Assembly (NCBI GenBank): GCA_014529385.2 | Contig: CM043944.1 | Span: 68,139,895 to 68,203,894, forward strand | DNA from: Adiantum capillus-veneris | Lineage: Eukaryota; Streptophyta; Polypodiopsida; Polypodiales; Pteridaceae | Direction of reading: 5' to 3' | Length of the DNA: 64,000 nt | Part shown: one piece after another, positions 54,053-63,551 of the stretch | Numbering within the stretch: the stretch's first letter is position 1 | Layout of the letters: each line of letters opens with the position of its first letter | Notes under the pieces: generated by a model | Told to the model about the DNA's origin: nothing | Database searches by the model: none | What the model saw: only the letters and a program-made list of their open reading frames with translations | Program-made: the position numbers and the translations under genes

Positions 54053-55448
54053 CCTTAGGGTTTCCCCCCAACCTCTACAATATCCTATTCCCTTGACTCT
54101 TTAGGGGGAGTGCAAATAATTAGGTTAGGGTTCCTTATGTTTTTTTTTGTGTTCAATAAGTGTTGGTGCCTTTTCCCACTAATGTGCCTCCTGGAGGTAT
54201 TCTTTTTGTTTCCTAGTGTGTACAGGAGCGTGTTGCTATTGATAGGATTTGGACCTTCATGGAACCTTTCTCTCGTTCACACTTCAAATCAAGCGTGACC
54301 ATCAGCACAAACAGGTGTTTTATGTCCATTAGCATTGCCCTTATCTTTTTGCATCCATGTTTGTCTGCTTTGATTGTGATTGGTAGCATAATATTCAGCG
54401 CATTTGCTTAGTATCAAACATTTAATTCAATGTAATGTTTTGTCACAATCACTTGTCTAGGTTTAAAAATCAAGCAGTCCGACTAAGCTAGTTTGACCAA
54501 GCTAGGTATTAGAAATCTTCTCTTAATACCATGGGGAATGCCTTCCTAATAAGCAATGGTTACTTAGGTTCTTAATCTGATTTAGGCAGCATTGTGTGAA
54601 ATGTACTAGGGCTTTCTAGTGGGCTTAACCCTATTGACCTTTAGCTTAAGTATTATAAAGGGAGTTTACTAATGTGATGAGCCTGGGGAGGGTAACAGTG
54701 TTATATGACCCCCAAAAGTTACAAAATTAAAATGCTGAAAATGAAACAAAAAAATCAAAGTGCCACAATGTAAAATTTTAAGCTGGAAGAGAAATCCCTG
54801 CTTAAATTGGTACTTCACTCACATGTATCGCCTATGGTACTAGAGCCCTAGAGGTTCCCAGTGTGGGCGCTTTTCCTTGAAAAGCAAAAAACCCAAGGCA
54901 TACAAAATAAGCACACACATCAAAATTGAATCAATGTGAAAAGACTTTGGGGGGTCAAAGAAAAGGTAATCAGTCAGGCGATGATTTCATGAGAAATTCC
55001 TTTTATCGTAGCTTAACTACAAGGTCTTCTAGGTATAGCCTCTAGTCAGCCCTCGAACATCAAACACTTGGCTCTCGCGATTAAACAACTTAATTGACCA
55101 GAAAAAATTGAGAAGTTACCCATGGTATTAATAGTCGAGCTCTAGTGCCTTTTGACCGTTAAATTAGCGACCCCGGACTTGTTTAATTTTTTACCTTTAC
55201 ATCTGTTTATGCATTTGATTATATTGCAATTTAATGTTTATTGCTGACAAAGTGTCTAAAATTCTGTTACCAATCAATTTGTTTGTCTATTGCATATGAT
55301 TTTTAATTGTATATGAGAATGCAATTACTGTGGCAATGTTGTTTGATTTTGTAGTGATTGAAGAAGACTACGCACATCCATCTCGACTGCTCTCCCATCT
55401 CGACGAACGAGCTTCAACTGGATAGCTTCCGAGGACGGAATCTACATT
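54053..55448 (+). other. E4 3' non-coding region
   Basis: About 1.4 kb between the last small ORF and the purine tract, with no open frame of note. Confidence 0.6.
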
Positions 55449-55461
55449 AGGAAGGGGGGCA
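55449..55461 (+). other. E4 polypurine tract
   Basis: AGGAAGGGGGGCA abuts the 3' LTR start TGTTAACC. Confidence 0.85.
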
Positions 55462-56014
55462 TGTTAACCCTCATGGCACACGGATACCCTATGATCTATA
55501 AACGTTGTATTATTTAGAGTCAGGTACCGGGCTTGTCGGACCAATAGGAACAGGGTAAGGGTGATCGCCGATGACAGGCGCACTCTAACTGGAATATTCA
55601 AGGAGTTAGTTGGCTAAGTATGGGCGCCCAAGTGTGAATGGGGTGAGCTCATATAAAAGCCACTAAACCTAATTTTTACTCATTCTCTCATTGTACAATA
55701 GAAGCTGCTCTTGCTCCATCTCCACCTTCTCCTTCACCATCTCCTTGTGTGTGTGTGTGTGTACGTGTGAGAGAGAGAGAGAGTGTGAGAGTGTGTGTGT
55801 GATCGAGCGTTGCGGCGGCACGATGGCGGCGAGGCAGTTGAGCGCGGCGTAGCGGTGTCTCCCTCTTCTTCGCGGCGGGGGAATCCTTCATTCGCAACTA
55901 CGCAGGAAGGTGAGTGACACACCATTCTCCCTTGTGAGCTTGTCTGTTGTATGACTATGTGCTAGGAGCCTTTGTGGCTCGCACACGGCGCGTAGCAAGT
56001 CCCTACCCGTGACA
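55462..56014 (+). repeat. E4 3' LTR
   Basis: Pairs with 42347-42897, from TGTTAACCCTCATGGC to CCCGTGACA. The TG repeat is one unit longer than in the 5' LTR. Short open frames inside both LTRs on the minus strand are treated as chance. Confidence 0.95.
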
Positions 56015-56479
56015 GTTAGGAACAAAATACTCGCACTTTATATCTTTGAATAAAATCTTGTTACAATAAAAGAGCTAGATCTTCACATAATCCAAAGAAC
56101 AAATGCTTCAATAACCATTTATACTCGATGTTTACTATCTAAGCAAATAATTCGCATTTACAACAAATGTTGAATATATGTTTAATTAGCTAGTTGCAAT
56201 ACAAAGATAATTATTTCAAACGCTTACACCATCAATTCACAATAGAAGAACTTACACCCAACAAAAAATGATCATACATCAATTGTTCAAACTCTCATTT
56301 TGGAATTTTGAGGACTAAATACTTTTTAGTTTTTTCTAGCTTATTTCATTCTCAATAGAATATTAATCCTTAATCACAAGATAAGAAGTATATGTCCCTA
56401 ATGTATATGGACATAAGATATAAGGCCAACGAAAAATATTCTTGAAACACTTAAAGATTCTTTAGGTGACCTAGAATAA
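56015..56479. other. Host sequence right of E4
   Basis: Begins with the target-site copy GTTAG (56015-56019). AT-rich, with no gene recognised. Confidence 0.5.
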
Positions 56480-57060
56480 CCAACCTATGGTCTAAAGGCC
56501 ATAGGGTGTCATGTGATGTTTTATAAGATGTGTCCATAAGAGCTAGGTGATTTGCATCCATGGGGTGATTTAAGTGCCCTTGTGGAGATTCTATGTCACC
56601 ACCCTATGGCCCTAAGGCCTTAGGGTATCCCAAATGCTCTTGGATAACTTATGTTTCTTTCTATAATAGCCCAAATACTCATGTGCCCGTTTAGAGACTT
56701 TATGTAATCTCTCTATATACATAAGATTGTAGGATAGCTGTGTTGACACCCTATGGCCTTAAGGATGTAGACTAGCCCAAATGCTTATGTGCCCTTTTAA
56801 AGACTCTATGTAATCACCCTATATCTATAAGATTGTAGGGTAGCCAAATACTTTTGTGAAATTCTATGTTGACACCCTATGGGCCTAAGGCTATAGAGTA
56901 ACCCAAATGCTTATGTGACCTTTTAGAGACTCGGTGTAATCACCCTACATCTGTAAGGTTGTTGGGTATCCCATTTTCTTTTGGGGGATTCTATGGCCCT
57001 AGGGCCATAGGGTGTCATGTCTACAAAGAACTCTATGATCCTCAAGTCATAGTGTATTCT
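56480..57060. repeat. Palindrome-centred repeats, about 115-bp units
   Basis: Units contain caccctatggcc..taagg, cccaaatgcttatgtgccc and taagattgtagggtagcc. A perfect 20-bp palindrome, CTATGGCCCTAGGGCCATAG, is at 56991-57010. Downstream (minus sense) of the ParB-like gene. Confidence 0.75.
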
Positions 57061-57381
57061 TCCCAAACCTCATATGATCAATTAAATTTAAAGTATTACA
57101 TAATATATATCTTATGACCATATATAAATGTAGAATTCTATTTACCAAAACATGTCCATATAATATCATACACTTAAGTCTAATTCATTTATTGTGAAAA
57201 AACGCAAACTCACAAGTTCACATTTTTTCAAAGAAAATAAATTGAGAACAATAACCAGCCAAACATCAATGTTTTTAACATCATGGGCAGATTTGAGATG
57301 GGACAAATAAAATAAAATGACAACAATAAAAATCTAAATATCAGTAATGTAATATCATGGGTGGCTAGCTTAACCTGTTTC
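57061..57381. other. Probable 3' flank of the ParB-like gene
   Basis: AT-rich, with no repeat or exon recognised. Confidence 0.35.
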
Positions 57382-57753
57382 CTATAGACTTTCTAGAATG
57401 GCCTCAGCACTTGCATCCAATGGTTCTTCAATTTCTTCTTCCTCTGAATCCTTGGCATTGACTTTCTGTGTGTTATCCACACCTGCCCACCTTCTAAGAT
57501 CAAGGTCTTCTTCCACTATGGAATGGCAAAGAGATTCCAATTGCGTCATTTGATCACTACTACATGAAACTGATATCACCTTTCTCTGTTGTTGTAGTGC
57601 CTCTTTAGTCCCATAGCCTAATGAGAAGATGTCTATCACTTGATCATCTTCTTTGAGACAGATCCATTTGATTGCACGATGTACAAAAAAGGATTTGGAC
57701 GTGGTCACAGCATCATACTCGTCGTCATTGATGCAGAGAGTATGCATTGGCTC
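57382..57753 (-). CDS. Last exon of the ParB-like gene; methyltransferase motif-I-like
   Basis: The minus strand has acceptor TCATTGTAG and exon EPMHTLCINDDEYDAV to the stop at 57382. DDQVIDIFSLGYGTKEAL followed by VISVSCSSDQMTQLESLC resembles the D-x-F-x-G-x-G motif I and following strand of N4/N6 DNA methyltransferases, which lies at the C-terminus in beta-class enzymes. The middle Gly is kept as part of SLGYGT. A Glu-rich tail follows (SEEEEIEEPLDASAE). Linking to the exon at 57803 needs a very short intron or a frame change; not resolved. Confidence 0.45.
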   Translation of the reverse strand, partial: EPMHTLCINDDEYDAVTTSKSFFVHRAIKWICLKEDDQVIDIFSLGYGTKEALQQQRKVISVSCSSDQMTQLESLCHSIVEEDLDLRRWAGVDNTQKVNAKDSEEEEIEEPLDASAEAILESL

Positions 57754-57802
57754 CTACAATGACTCTTTAACACTAGAGTAGTTGGTGTACTGCTCTCCTT
57801 GA

Positions 57803-58735
57803 CTAGAGTAGTTGGTGTACTTCGCGAAGAGCACATGTTTGGATGGTCTCTGATCCCATTAAGGAGCTCAAAGGTAGAACGTGCATTTCATACCATTTAG
57901 CTTTTTCAAAAATTGCCTTCTCTAGGGAAGCAGCATGCTGATACTTGACTAAGCCGGCAATTAAAAACTCTGATGGTTGATGTGCTACCCCACATACTCC
58001 ATCAATTGCTTTACCAAATTGGGCAGCACTCCAACCACTAGATGTAAGACTTTTGTGTGTTGTGTCTATGATGCAAACACCAACACGAATTTTAGAGCTA
58101 TTCTCACTGCTGCAGAGAAACTCAATGCCTTCCAAATTCTTTCCAACACACTTGATTGTCCATGGTAAAATGAATTGCAAACTAGAAGTGCCATTCTTTT
58201 GTGCAATGATCCACTGCACATATCCCCTAGTGATCTCAGGAATTGGCTCTTTCTCCTTTTCTTTTTGTAGTAGGAGATTTAGCCATTGCGTACAACTTGT
58301 GAAGAGAGATTTGTAAATCTCATCTGTAATGTTATAATGAGACTTACATTTATCCCATAAGGTAACTGCTTTTGCTAATGGATCTATCTCTTTAAATGCC
58401 ATGAACATTTGAGGCTCAAAAACCCTGGTCTTCTTTAAGACCGTTGCACGTGCAGTGAGGTCGAGCATGCCCGCTTGTTGACGTGGTTGCTTCACAAAGC
58501 AAATATTCTCATCTGCCAGCTCTTGTTGTAGTAGCTTGACATCATTATCTTTTAAACCAGCTAGGAATCTAAAGGTTGTTATGCTTGGTTGTCGCCCACG
58601 AGCAGTTGATGTTTGATGCTTCTCCAAGATGTGTATCCACTGATCATAGATTTCATCATCGTACATGACCATGTGTGCTTCTTTGTGGGCAAATGATTTA
58701 TGGTTGAACACGATGTTCACCACATTTGCAAAGGC
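57803..58735 (-). CDS. Middle exon of the ParB-like gene
   Basis: It starts at 58735 after acceptor TTTATTTTGAAG and joins in phase to the donor at 58816 (GGGAT|GTAAGT), an 80-base intron. Open from AFANVVNIVFNHKSFAHKE to HQLL. A possible methyltransferase part near residues 215-260 has RVGVCIIDTTHKSL, where a catalytic DPPY motif would be expected but reads DTTH, then SSGWSAAQFGKAI. If the fold assignment is right, catalysis is doubtful. A 30-bp direct repeat lies near its end (57773-57832). Confidence 0.5.
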   Translation of the reverse strand, partial: AFANVVNIVFNHKSFAHKEAHMVMYDDEIYDQWIHILEKHQTSTARGRQPSITTFRFLAGLKDNDVKLLQQELADENICFVKQPRQQAGMLDLTARATVLKKTRVFEPQMFMAFKEIDPLAKAVTLWDKCKSHYNITDEIYKSLFTSCTQWLNLLLQKEKEKEPIPEITRGYVQWIIAQKNGTSSLQFILPWTIKCVGKNLEGIEFLCSSENSSKIRVGVCIIDTTHKSLTSSGWSAAQFGKAIDGVCGVAHQPSEFLIAGLVKYQHAASLEKAIFEKAKWYEMHVLPLSSLMGSETIQTCALREVHQLL

Positions 58736-58815
58736 CTTCAAAATAAATAAAAGAAAATTAACTTTATTTCAAGACATATTTGTAACAAAAACAAGCATAG
58801 GGAAGTGGAACTTAC

Positions 58816-59382
58816 ATCCCAACCTGCTCGACTTGGATGACCGATAGGAACACCTGCCTTGGGTTTTGTTGGTTGAGAATATGCAAGCCATTGACTACGG
58901 CTATGCTTCAAGACCTCCACATAAGGCTGGTGTTTCATTGCTGTTATTCTCTCCATGTTCTCCATTCTGGAAATTCGAACAGCAACCTCTTTCGGAGCGT
59001 CTACCACTATCCTTGCAGTTCTAAACTTGTAGAACTCTTTTCTCAAAGCATACTTAGTGTTGTTGTTACGCAAAAAAGCTCTAGCCGCTATGATGGAATG
59101 CTGACCAGCTAGAATCCAGTAGTGGTATGTTGATAGCTTGTCTCCATGTACTTCAGCTGTTTGTAAATGCATTTTTGGAATTGGGTTATACGGCATCAAG
59201 TCTGCTACACTAGAGACTGGCCTAGAGTGCCTTGCAAATTGCTTCAAGAGATATTTCACATATACATCTGACAATGGTCTTCATCTACAGCCTTCTGGTG
59301 CAAGGTTGCATTGCTCAAATGGGATCAATTGGGTAAATTGTACACCAAATTTAAAATAGTGGTCAATTTCGACCGTATCCAT
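58816..59382 (-). CDS. ParB/Srx-like domain exon
   Basis: The frame begins at ATG 59382 (MDTVEIDHYFKFG), meets one TGA at 59281-59283, and then is open through KYLLKQFARHSRPVSSVADL, YHYWILAGQHSIIAARAFL and YKFRTARIVVDAPKEVAVRI to the donor after GWD (58816). The W-I-L-A-GQH-S-x-x-AAR pattern resembles the ParB N-terminal nuclease/CTPase-type motif (x-x-x-GQHR). The TGA is a break in this copy unless spliced out. The assignment is by motif only and moderate. Confidence 0.5.
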
Positions 59383-60103
59383 CTAGCCCACTCTTAGAAG
59401 TTTTGGCAACTTCTTTATCAAGATCTTTTTCTTTGGGCTGTATAATAGAGTCCAACACAGCTAAGGATGCTGAGTCCACAACCACTGCCACTAAGGGGGT
59501 TCCAACTGTTAGGGTTGCAAGCCCACTAGAATCTCCTGCTTCTTGAGTCTGTAAGGGTATAACTGAAAGATTTTCTTCGGCCACATTTCCACTATTTTCT
59601 CCAAGTGAGGGAGTCTGACTCTCCTTGAACGTCATAGATTGATTTGTTGTAACTGTGTCTTCATTCTTTCGCTTCTTATTCTTCTTTGTGCTGCTCAATT
59701 TACCTAAATATTGATTGACTTTCTTAAAGCCCTCAATATATAAGTCTATAAAGTTCTCGCTTGGAGTGTCGTCTTCAAGCTCCACCCACCTTGCTTTTGT
59801 CATTGTCACTCCTTCATAATCAACCTTCACCAATTTTTGAGCAAAGGCCACAGGCTCCAACAAGTAGGAGTCACCATTGAGTAGTTTTACTCCAAGGCAT
59901 GGAGACATTTCAAGATCTGAACAATTTTTCCTTATCTCCTTGACAATACCACAGTCCTTGAAGGGAAATTGCTCTTTATCTTGAAAGAACAAGTGGACTT
60001 TCTCATCACTTCCACCATTTGGTAAGTGAAAATCTAGATACCAAGAACTTGGTGTTGAGCCTATTGCATCAACTGACTTTGACTTTCCCTTCTGAGACAT
60101 TTT
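59363..60103 (-). CDS. First coding exon of the ParB-like gene, function unknown
   Basis: Acceptor CTTTTTACAG, exon from 60103, ATG at 60100 (MSQKGKSKSVDAIGS). About 245 codons to a TGA at 59363, though the real exon may end earlier (AG before ATGGATACG near 59383). It contains DKEQFPFKDCGIVKEIRKN and LEPVAFAQKLVKVDYEGV. A Lys/Arg run (KKNKKRKNED) could be a nuclear signal. No known domain. The frame differs from that of the ParB-like exon, so splicing or a frameshift lies between. Confidence 0.55.
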   Translation of the reverse strand, partial: KMSQKGKSKSVDAIGSTPSSWYLDFHLPNGGSDEKVHLFFQDKEQFPFKDCGIVKEIRKNCSDLEMSPCLGVKLLNGDSYLLEPVAFAQKLVKVDYEGVTMTKARWVELEDDTPSENFIDLYIEGFKKVNQYLGKLSSTKKNKKRKNEDTVTTNQSMTFKESQTPSLGENSGNVAEENLSVIPLQTQEAGDSSGLATLTVGTPLVAVVVDSASLAVLDSIIQPKEKDLDKEVAKTSKSGLDGYGRN

Positions 60104-60139
60104 CTGTAAAAAGAATGACATATATTTAGATAAGATGGA

Positions 60140-60680
60140 TATTATTACATCCATATGGACCTAGGGCCATAGAGTCACCTCTATGTTAAACCATGTGGTC
60201 CTAGGTCCAAAGGGTGCCAACAAAATGGTTCTACAAGTGTACCTAGGCCACTCTATGGTAGTGTGATCACATGTTCCCTTATGACATTAGAGTACCCTCA
60301 AAGAAGTATCCCTTGAATGGCCTAAATACCTCTTTAGAGCCTCTACACCAAAACCATATGGCAATCTGTGGCCTGAAGGCCATAGGGTCCCCTGCATGCT
60401 AGTAAGAACCTCTCTATGCTCTACATTGGCATCCTATGGCCCGAAGGCCACAAGGTGGCCACAATGTTTTAAAGAAACACTTCATGAGGGTTTTCTGGTA
60501 ACCTATGACCCCTGGGCCATATGGTGCTTTCCATGTAAGTAAAAACCACTATTTGCTCTATATTGAGGAGACCTTGTGGGATGAAGTCCATAGGGTCCCA
60601 TCTATGCTAGTAAGAACCTCTGTTTACTCTATAATGGCACCCTGTGGCCTGAAGGTCATAGGGTTTCATCATTTTCTGTA
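60140..60680. repeat. Palindrome-centred repeats in the 5' intron of the ParB-like gene
   Basis: About seven degenerate copies of cctatggcc..ggccatagggtgcc with tctatgctagtaagaacc between, the same style as 39960-41860. Confidence 0.7.
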
Positions 60681-60709
60681 GTTATTCTCTTTTGCATTTG
60701 CAGGTTTAT

Positions 60710-60960
60710 AATTTTTTGTTGTAATTAGAGATTTTTGCAGTTAGAGTTTTTCAATTTTACAGTATTAGGTCACTTATGAGGAGTTTTCTGTTTTACAAAT
60801 TTAGGTCCCTAATAAGAGTTTTTCGTTTTACAAATTTAGGTCCCTAATTAGTGTCTTCTGTTTTATTTTTTTAGGTCTCTAATTAGAGTATTCTGTATTA
60901 CATCTCTAATTAGAGGTTTTTCTATTTTATAGTTTTACAGTCTACAGTTTTACAGTTTTA
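60710..60960. repeat. T-rich tandem repeat, about 35-40-bp units
   Basis: About five imperfect copies of tttctgttttacaaatttag followed by gtccctaattagag. Located in the same 5' intron. Confidence 0.7.
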
Positions 60961-61087
60961 GAGATGTAATTAATGATTTTTATTTATTGTTCTAGAGAGA
61001 GGTGATTCACAACTTAGCTAAAAAGTAATTAGATTAAGAACAGTTAAAAACGAATTAAGCAAAAAGATTAGGGTTTCTACAAGTTAC

Positions 61088-61420
61088 CTCTGAGTAAATT
61101 TGTGTTTGATGAAAACCGGCTGTAGCAGTAGCAAGCAGTAACTTAGGTGTGTTGAGGCCGCAACGGTGATGGTAATAGATTTGTGTTTGGGAGGTCACAA
61201 CAGCAGTCCTTCTGTTGAAGGTTGTGGCGATGGCTTCGCGTAGATTTGTGTGTGTGTCGCAACGATGGCGTAGAAATGTATGCGTAGGGAGAGAGGGAGA
61301 GAGAGATAGAGAAAGACAAGCTCTGTGTAGGTTTCTGTGTAGGTTTCGAGCAAGAAACGAGAGACAGCGCGGAAAAAATTGTGGTAGAGAGAGAAAGAGA
61401 GAGATAAGGTTAGTTAGGTT
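61088..61420 (-). other. Proposed 5' untranslated exon of the ParB-like gene
   Basis: The minus strand ends this exon at CTCAGAG|GTAACT (61088). Upstream is CT-rich (antisense of gagagagagatagagaaag, 61280-61410), as in many plant 5' UTRs. The intron would run 61087 to 60104. The start is not defined; no clear TATA box. Confidence 0.4.
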
Positions 61421-61829
61421 AGGTTAGTTAGAAATTCAAAATTCGAATTTCGAATGTAGGGGTTGTTCTCACTGGTTTGCAGTCGAGATTACTAGAGTTC
61501 TAAGCTTTGTGCGAAAATGAGACATAGCTCATCGGCTCGTCGGCTTTGTCAATGTCCATATCTTTGTAGTACGAGTGGAACGACACCCATGAAGCAAAAT
61601 TTGACTTCAGAATCAAAATATGCATAGTAAAAAATACACTAAAAATAGCAAAATTTTAAAAAAAAATTCCCAAAAATTGTGCGCTATTTTTTTGTCCGAT
61701 ATCAATAAGTGTATTTGAAAACCCATTATGACAAAGTTTTTCGTAGCGTAAAAATTATTTTTTAAATTTATGCCACATGCGGATATCCCTTGAATGGCCA
61801 AAATTTTTATGAAGACACCTCAGCCACCC
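61421..61829. other. Possible promoter region, no gene
   Basis: It contains aattcaaaattcgaatttcg and an A-rich run near 61650. No named motif. Confidence 0.3.
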
Positions 61830-63100
61830 CTGGGCTCACACCATAGGACGGCAATGTTGGAGGTCAAGGATCAAAGCGTGCACTCGGTTCCATTTGAAAA
61901 TCCTATGTCCTAGGGTTTTCTTCTTCTATCTTCTGAGATCCTTGTGGCCCTACGGTGGCAATGTGAAAGCTTGTGGACCGAGGGCCATAGGGTGGCAATG
62001 TATAAGCTCAAGATCCATAAGTTGCCCTATATTCCATTTGGAAATCCTATGGCCCTAGGGTTTAGGGGCGACAATACATAAGCTCCAATACATAGCCCTA
62101 TGTTCCAGTTGGAGATCCTATGGCCCTAGGTCCACGACAATGTATAAGCTCAAGAGCCATATGTTGCCCTACTTTGTAGTTGGAGATCCTATGGCCCTAG
62201 GGTCATGGGGTGGAAATATGTAAGCTCAAGGGCCATAGGGTGCCACATGTCCCATATGGAGATTCTACGGCCCTAGGGCCATGAGGTGGCAATGTATAAG
62301 CTCAATGGCCATACATTGCCTATGTTTCATTCGGAAATCCTATGGCCCTAGGATAATAGGGTGGCAATGTATAAGCTTAAGGGCCATACATTGCCTATGG
62401 TCCATTTGGAAATCCTATGGCCCTAGGGTCATGGGGTGCCACATGTACCATATAGAGATCCTATGGCCCTAGGGCCATGGGGCTGCATTGATATCTTGGC
62501 CACCCTTGAACCCGCACCCTTGACCTTAGGGGCCTTAGGTTCTCTTATTGTATGTTGTGAGATCTTGTGGCCCTAGGGCCAGAGGGTGGCAATGTATAAG
62601 CTCAAGGGCCATACATTGCCTATGTTCCATATAGAGATCCTATGGCCCTAGGGCCATGGGGCTGCATTGATATCTTGGCCACCTTTGACATCGTGGCCAT
62701 AGGTTATCTTTTTGTATGTTTTGAAGTCTTGTGGCCCTAGGGCCATAGGGTGGCAATGCTCACACCCTTGGGCTTAGGGCCATAGGTTGTCTTTTTGTAT
62801 GTTTTTAAGTCTTGTGGCCCTAGGGCCATAGGGTTTCAATGTATAAGCTCAAGGGCCATATGTTGCCCTATGTTCCATTTGGAAATCCTATAGCCCTAGG
62901 GTCATGGGGTTGCAATGTATAAGCTCAAGGTCCATACATTGTCGTATGTTTCATATGCCGATCCTATGGCCGTAGGGTCATGGGGTTGCAATGTATAAGC
63001 TCAAGGGCCATACATTGTCATATGTTTCATTTGGAGATCTTATGGCCCTAGGGTCATGGGGTGCCATAGGATATATATATACTTGACATGAAACTCCGTG
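61830..63100. repeat. Palindrome-centred minisatellite, about 71-76-bp units
   Basis: About 14 copies of ggagatcctatggccctagg, gtcatggggtggcaatgtat, aagctcaagggccatacatt, gcctatgttccattt. The centre TATGGCCCTAGGGCCAT is a perfect palindrome in several units (e.g. near 62463-62480). The unit is better kept than in the other arrays. The region also holds longer variants with ttgatatcttggccaccctt. Confidence 0.85.
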
Positions 63101-63450
63101 AGGTGATCTCGAGAACAACCCTATGGCCTTCAGGCCTTAGGGAGCTAATATAGAGCAAATATGCTTTATACCAGCATAGAGAGCTATGGCCCTGGGGCCA
63201 TAGGAAAACAATGAGGGTTTTTTGGAAACAATGAGGGCGCCTTGTGGTCTAGGGGCCATAGGAAGTCAATATAGATCATAGAGCATAGACAATAGAGTAT
63301 AGAGCAAAAAGAGATTTTTGGAAACAATGAGGGCTCCTTGTGGTCTAGGGGCCATAGGAAGTCAATATAGATCATAGAGCATAGAGCCCAGAGAGATTCT
63401 TAGTAGCATAGAGGGAACCCTATGACCTTCAGGCCACAAGGTGCTTCTCA
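63101..63450. repeat. About 95-bp repeat with ggggccataggaagtcaata
   Basis: Two clear copies, about 63225-63290 and 63325-63390, of aaacaatgagggc..ccttgtggtctaggggccat and aggaagtcaatatagatcat. It is a variant of the same family, closest to the plus-strand gene. Confidence 0.75.
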
Positions 63451-63551
63451 TGAAACACCCACATACATACTTGTTATGCTTTATGCTACGTAAATCAATA
63501 TAATCTACAAGCGGTTTGTTTAACAAATATTCTTGCAATCTTCTTGCAGGT

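Larger units (their letters stand above)
42347..56014 (+). mobile_element. E4: complete, recently inserted Ty3/gypsy retrotransposon (13.67 kb)
   Basis: LTRs are 551 and 553 bp, with about 9 substitutions and one TG indel between them (roughly 98.4% identical). The perfect 5-bp target duplication is GTTAG (42342-42346 and 56015-56019). The PBS is at 42902-42919 and the PPT at 55449-55461. Domain order is gag, four zinc knuckles, protease, RT, RNase H, integrase, then a second protease-like domain. The tRNA-Asp-like PBS and RT style suggest the Athila/Tat/Ogre side of Ty3 elements; no aRNH or chromodomain was recognised. Pol is open, but gag and pol are separated by two TGA codons and a frame change. 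A 1.1-kb leader and a long 3' region (about 2.5 kb past pol) make it large for its coding content. Confidence 0.95.
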
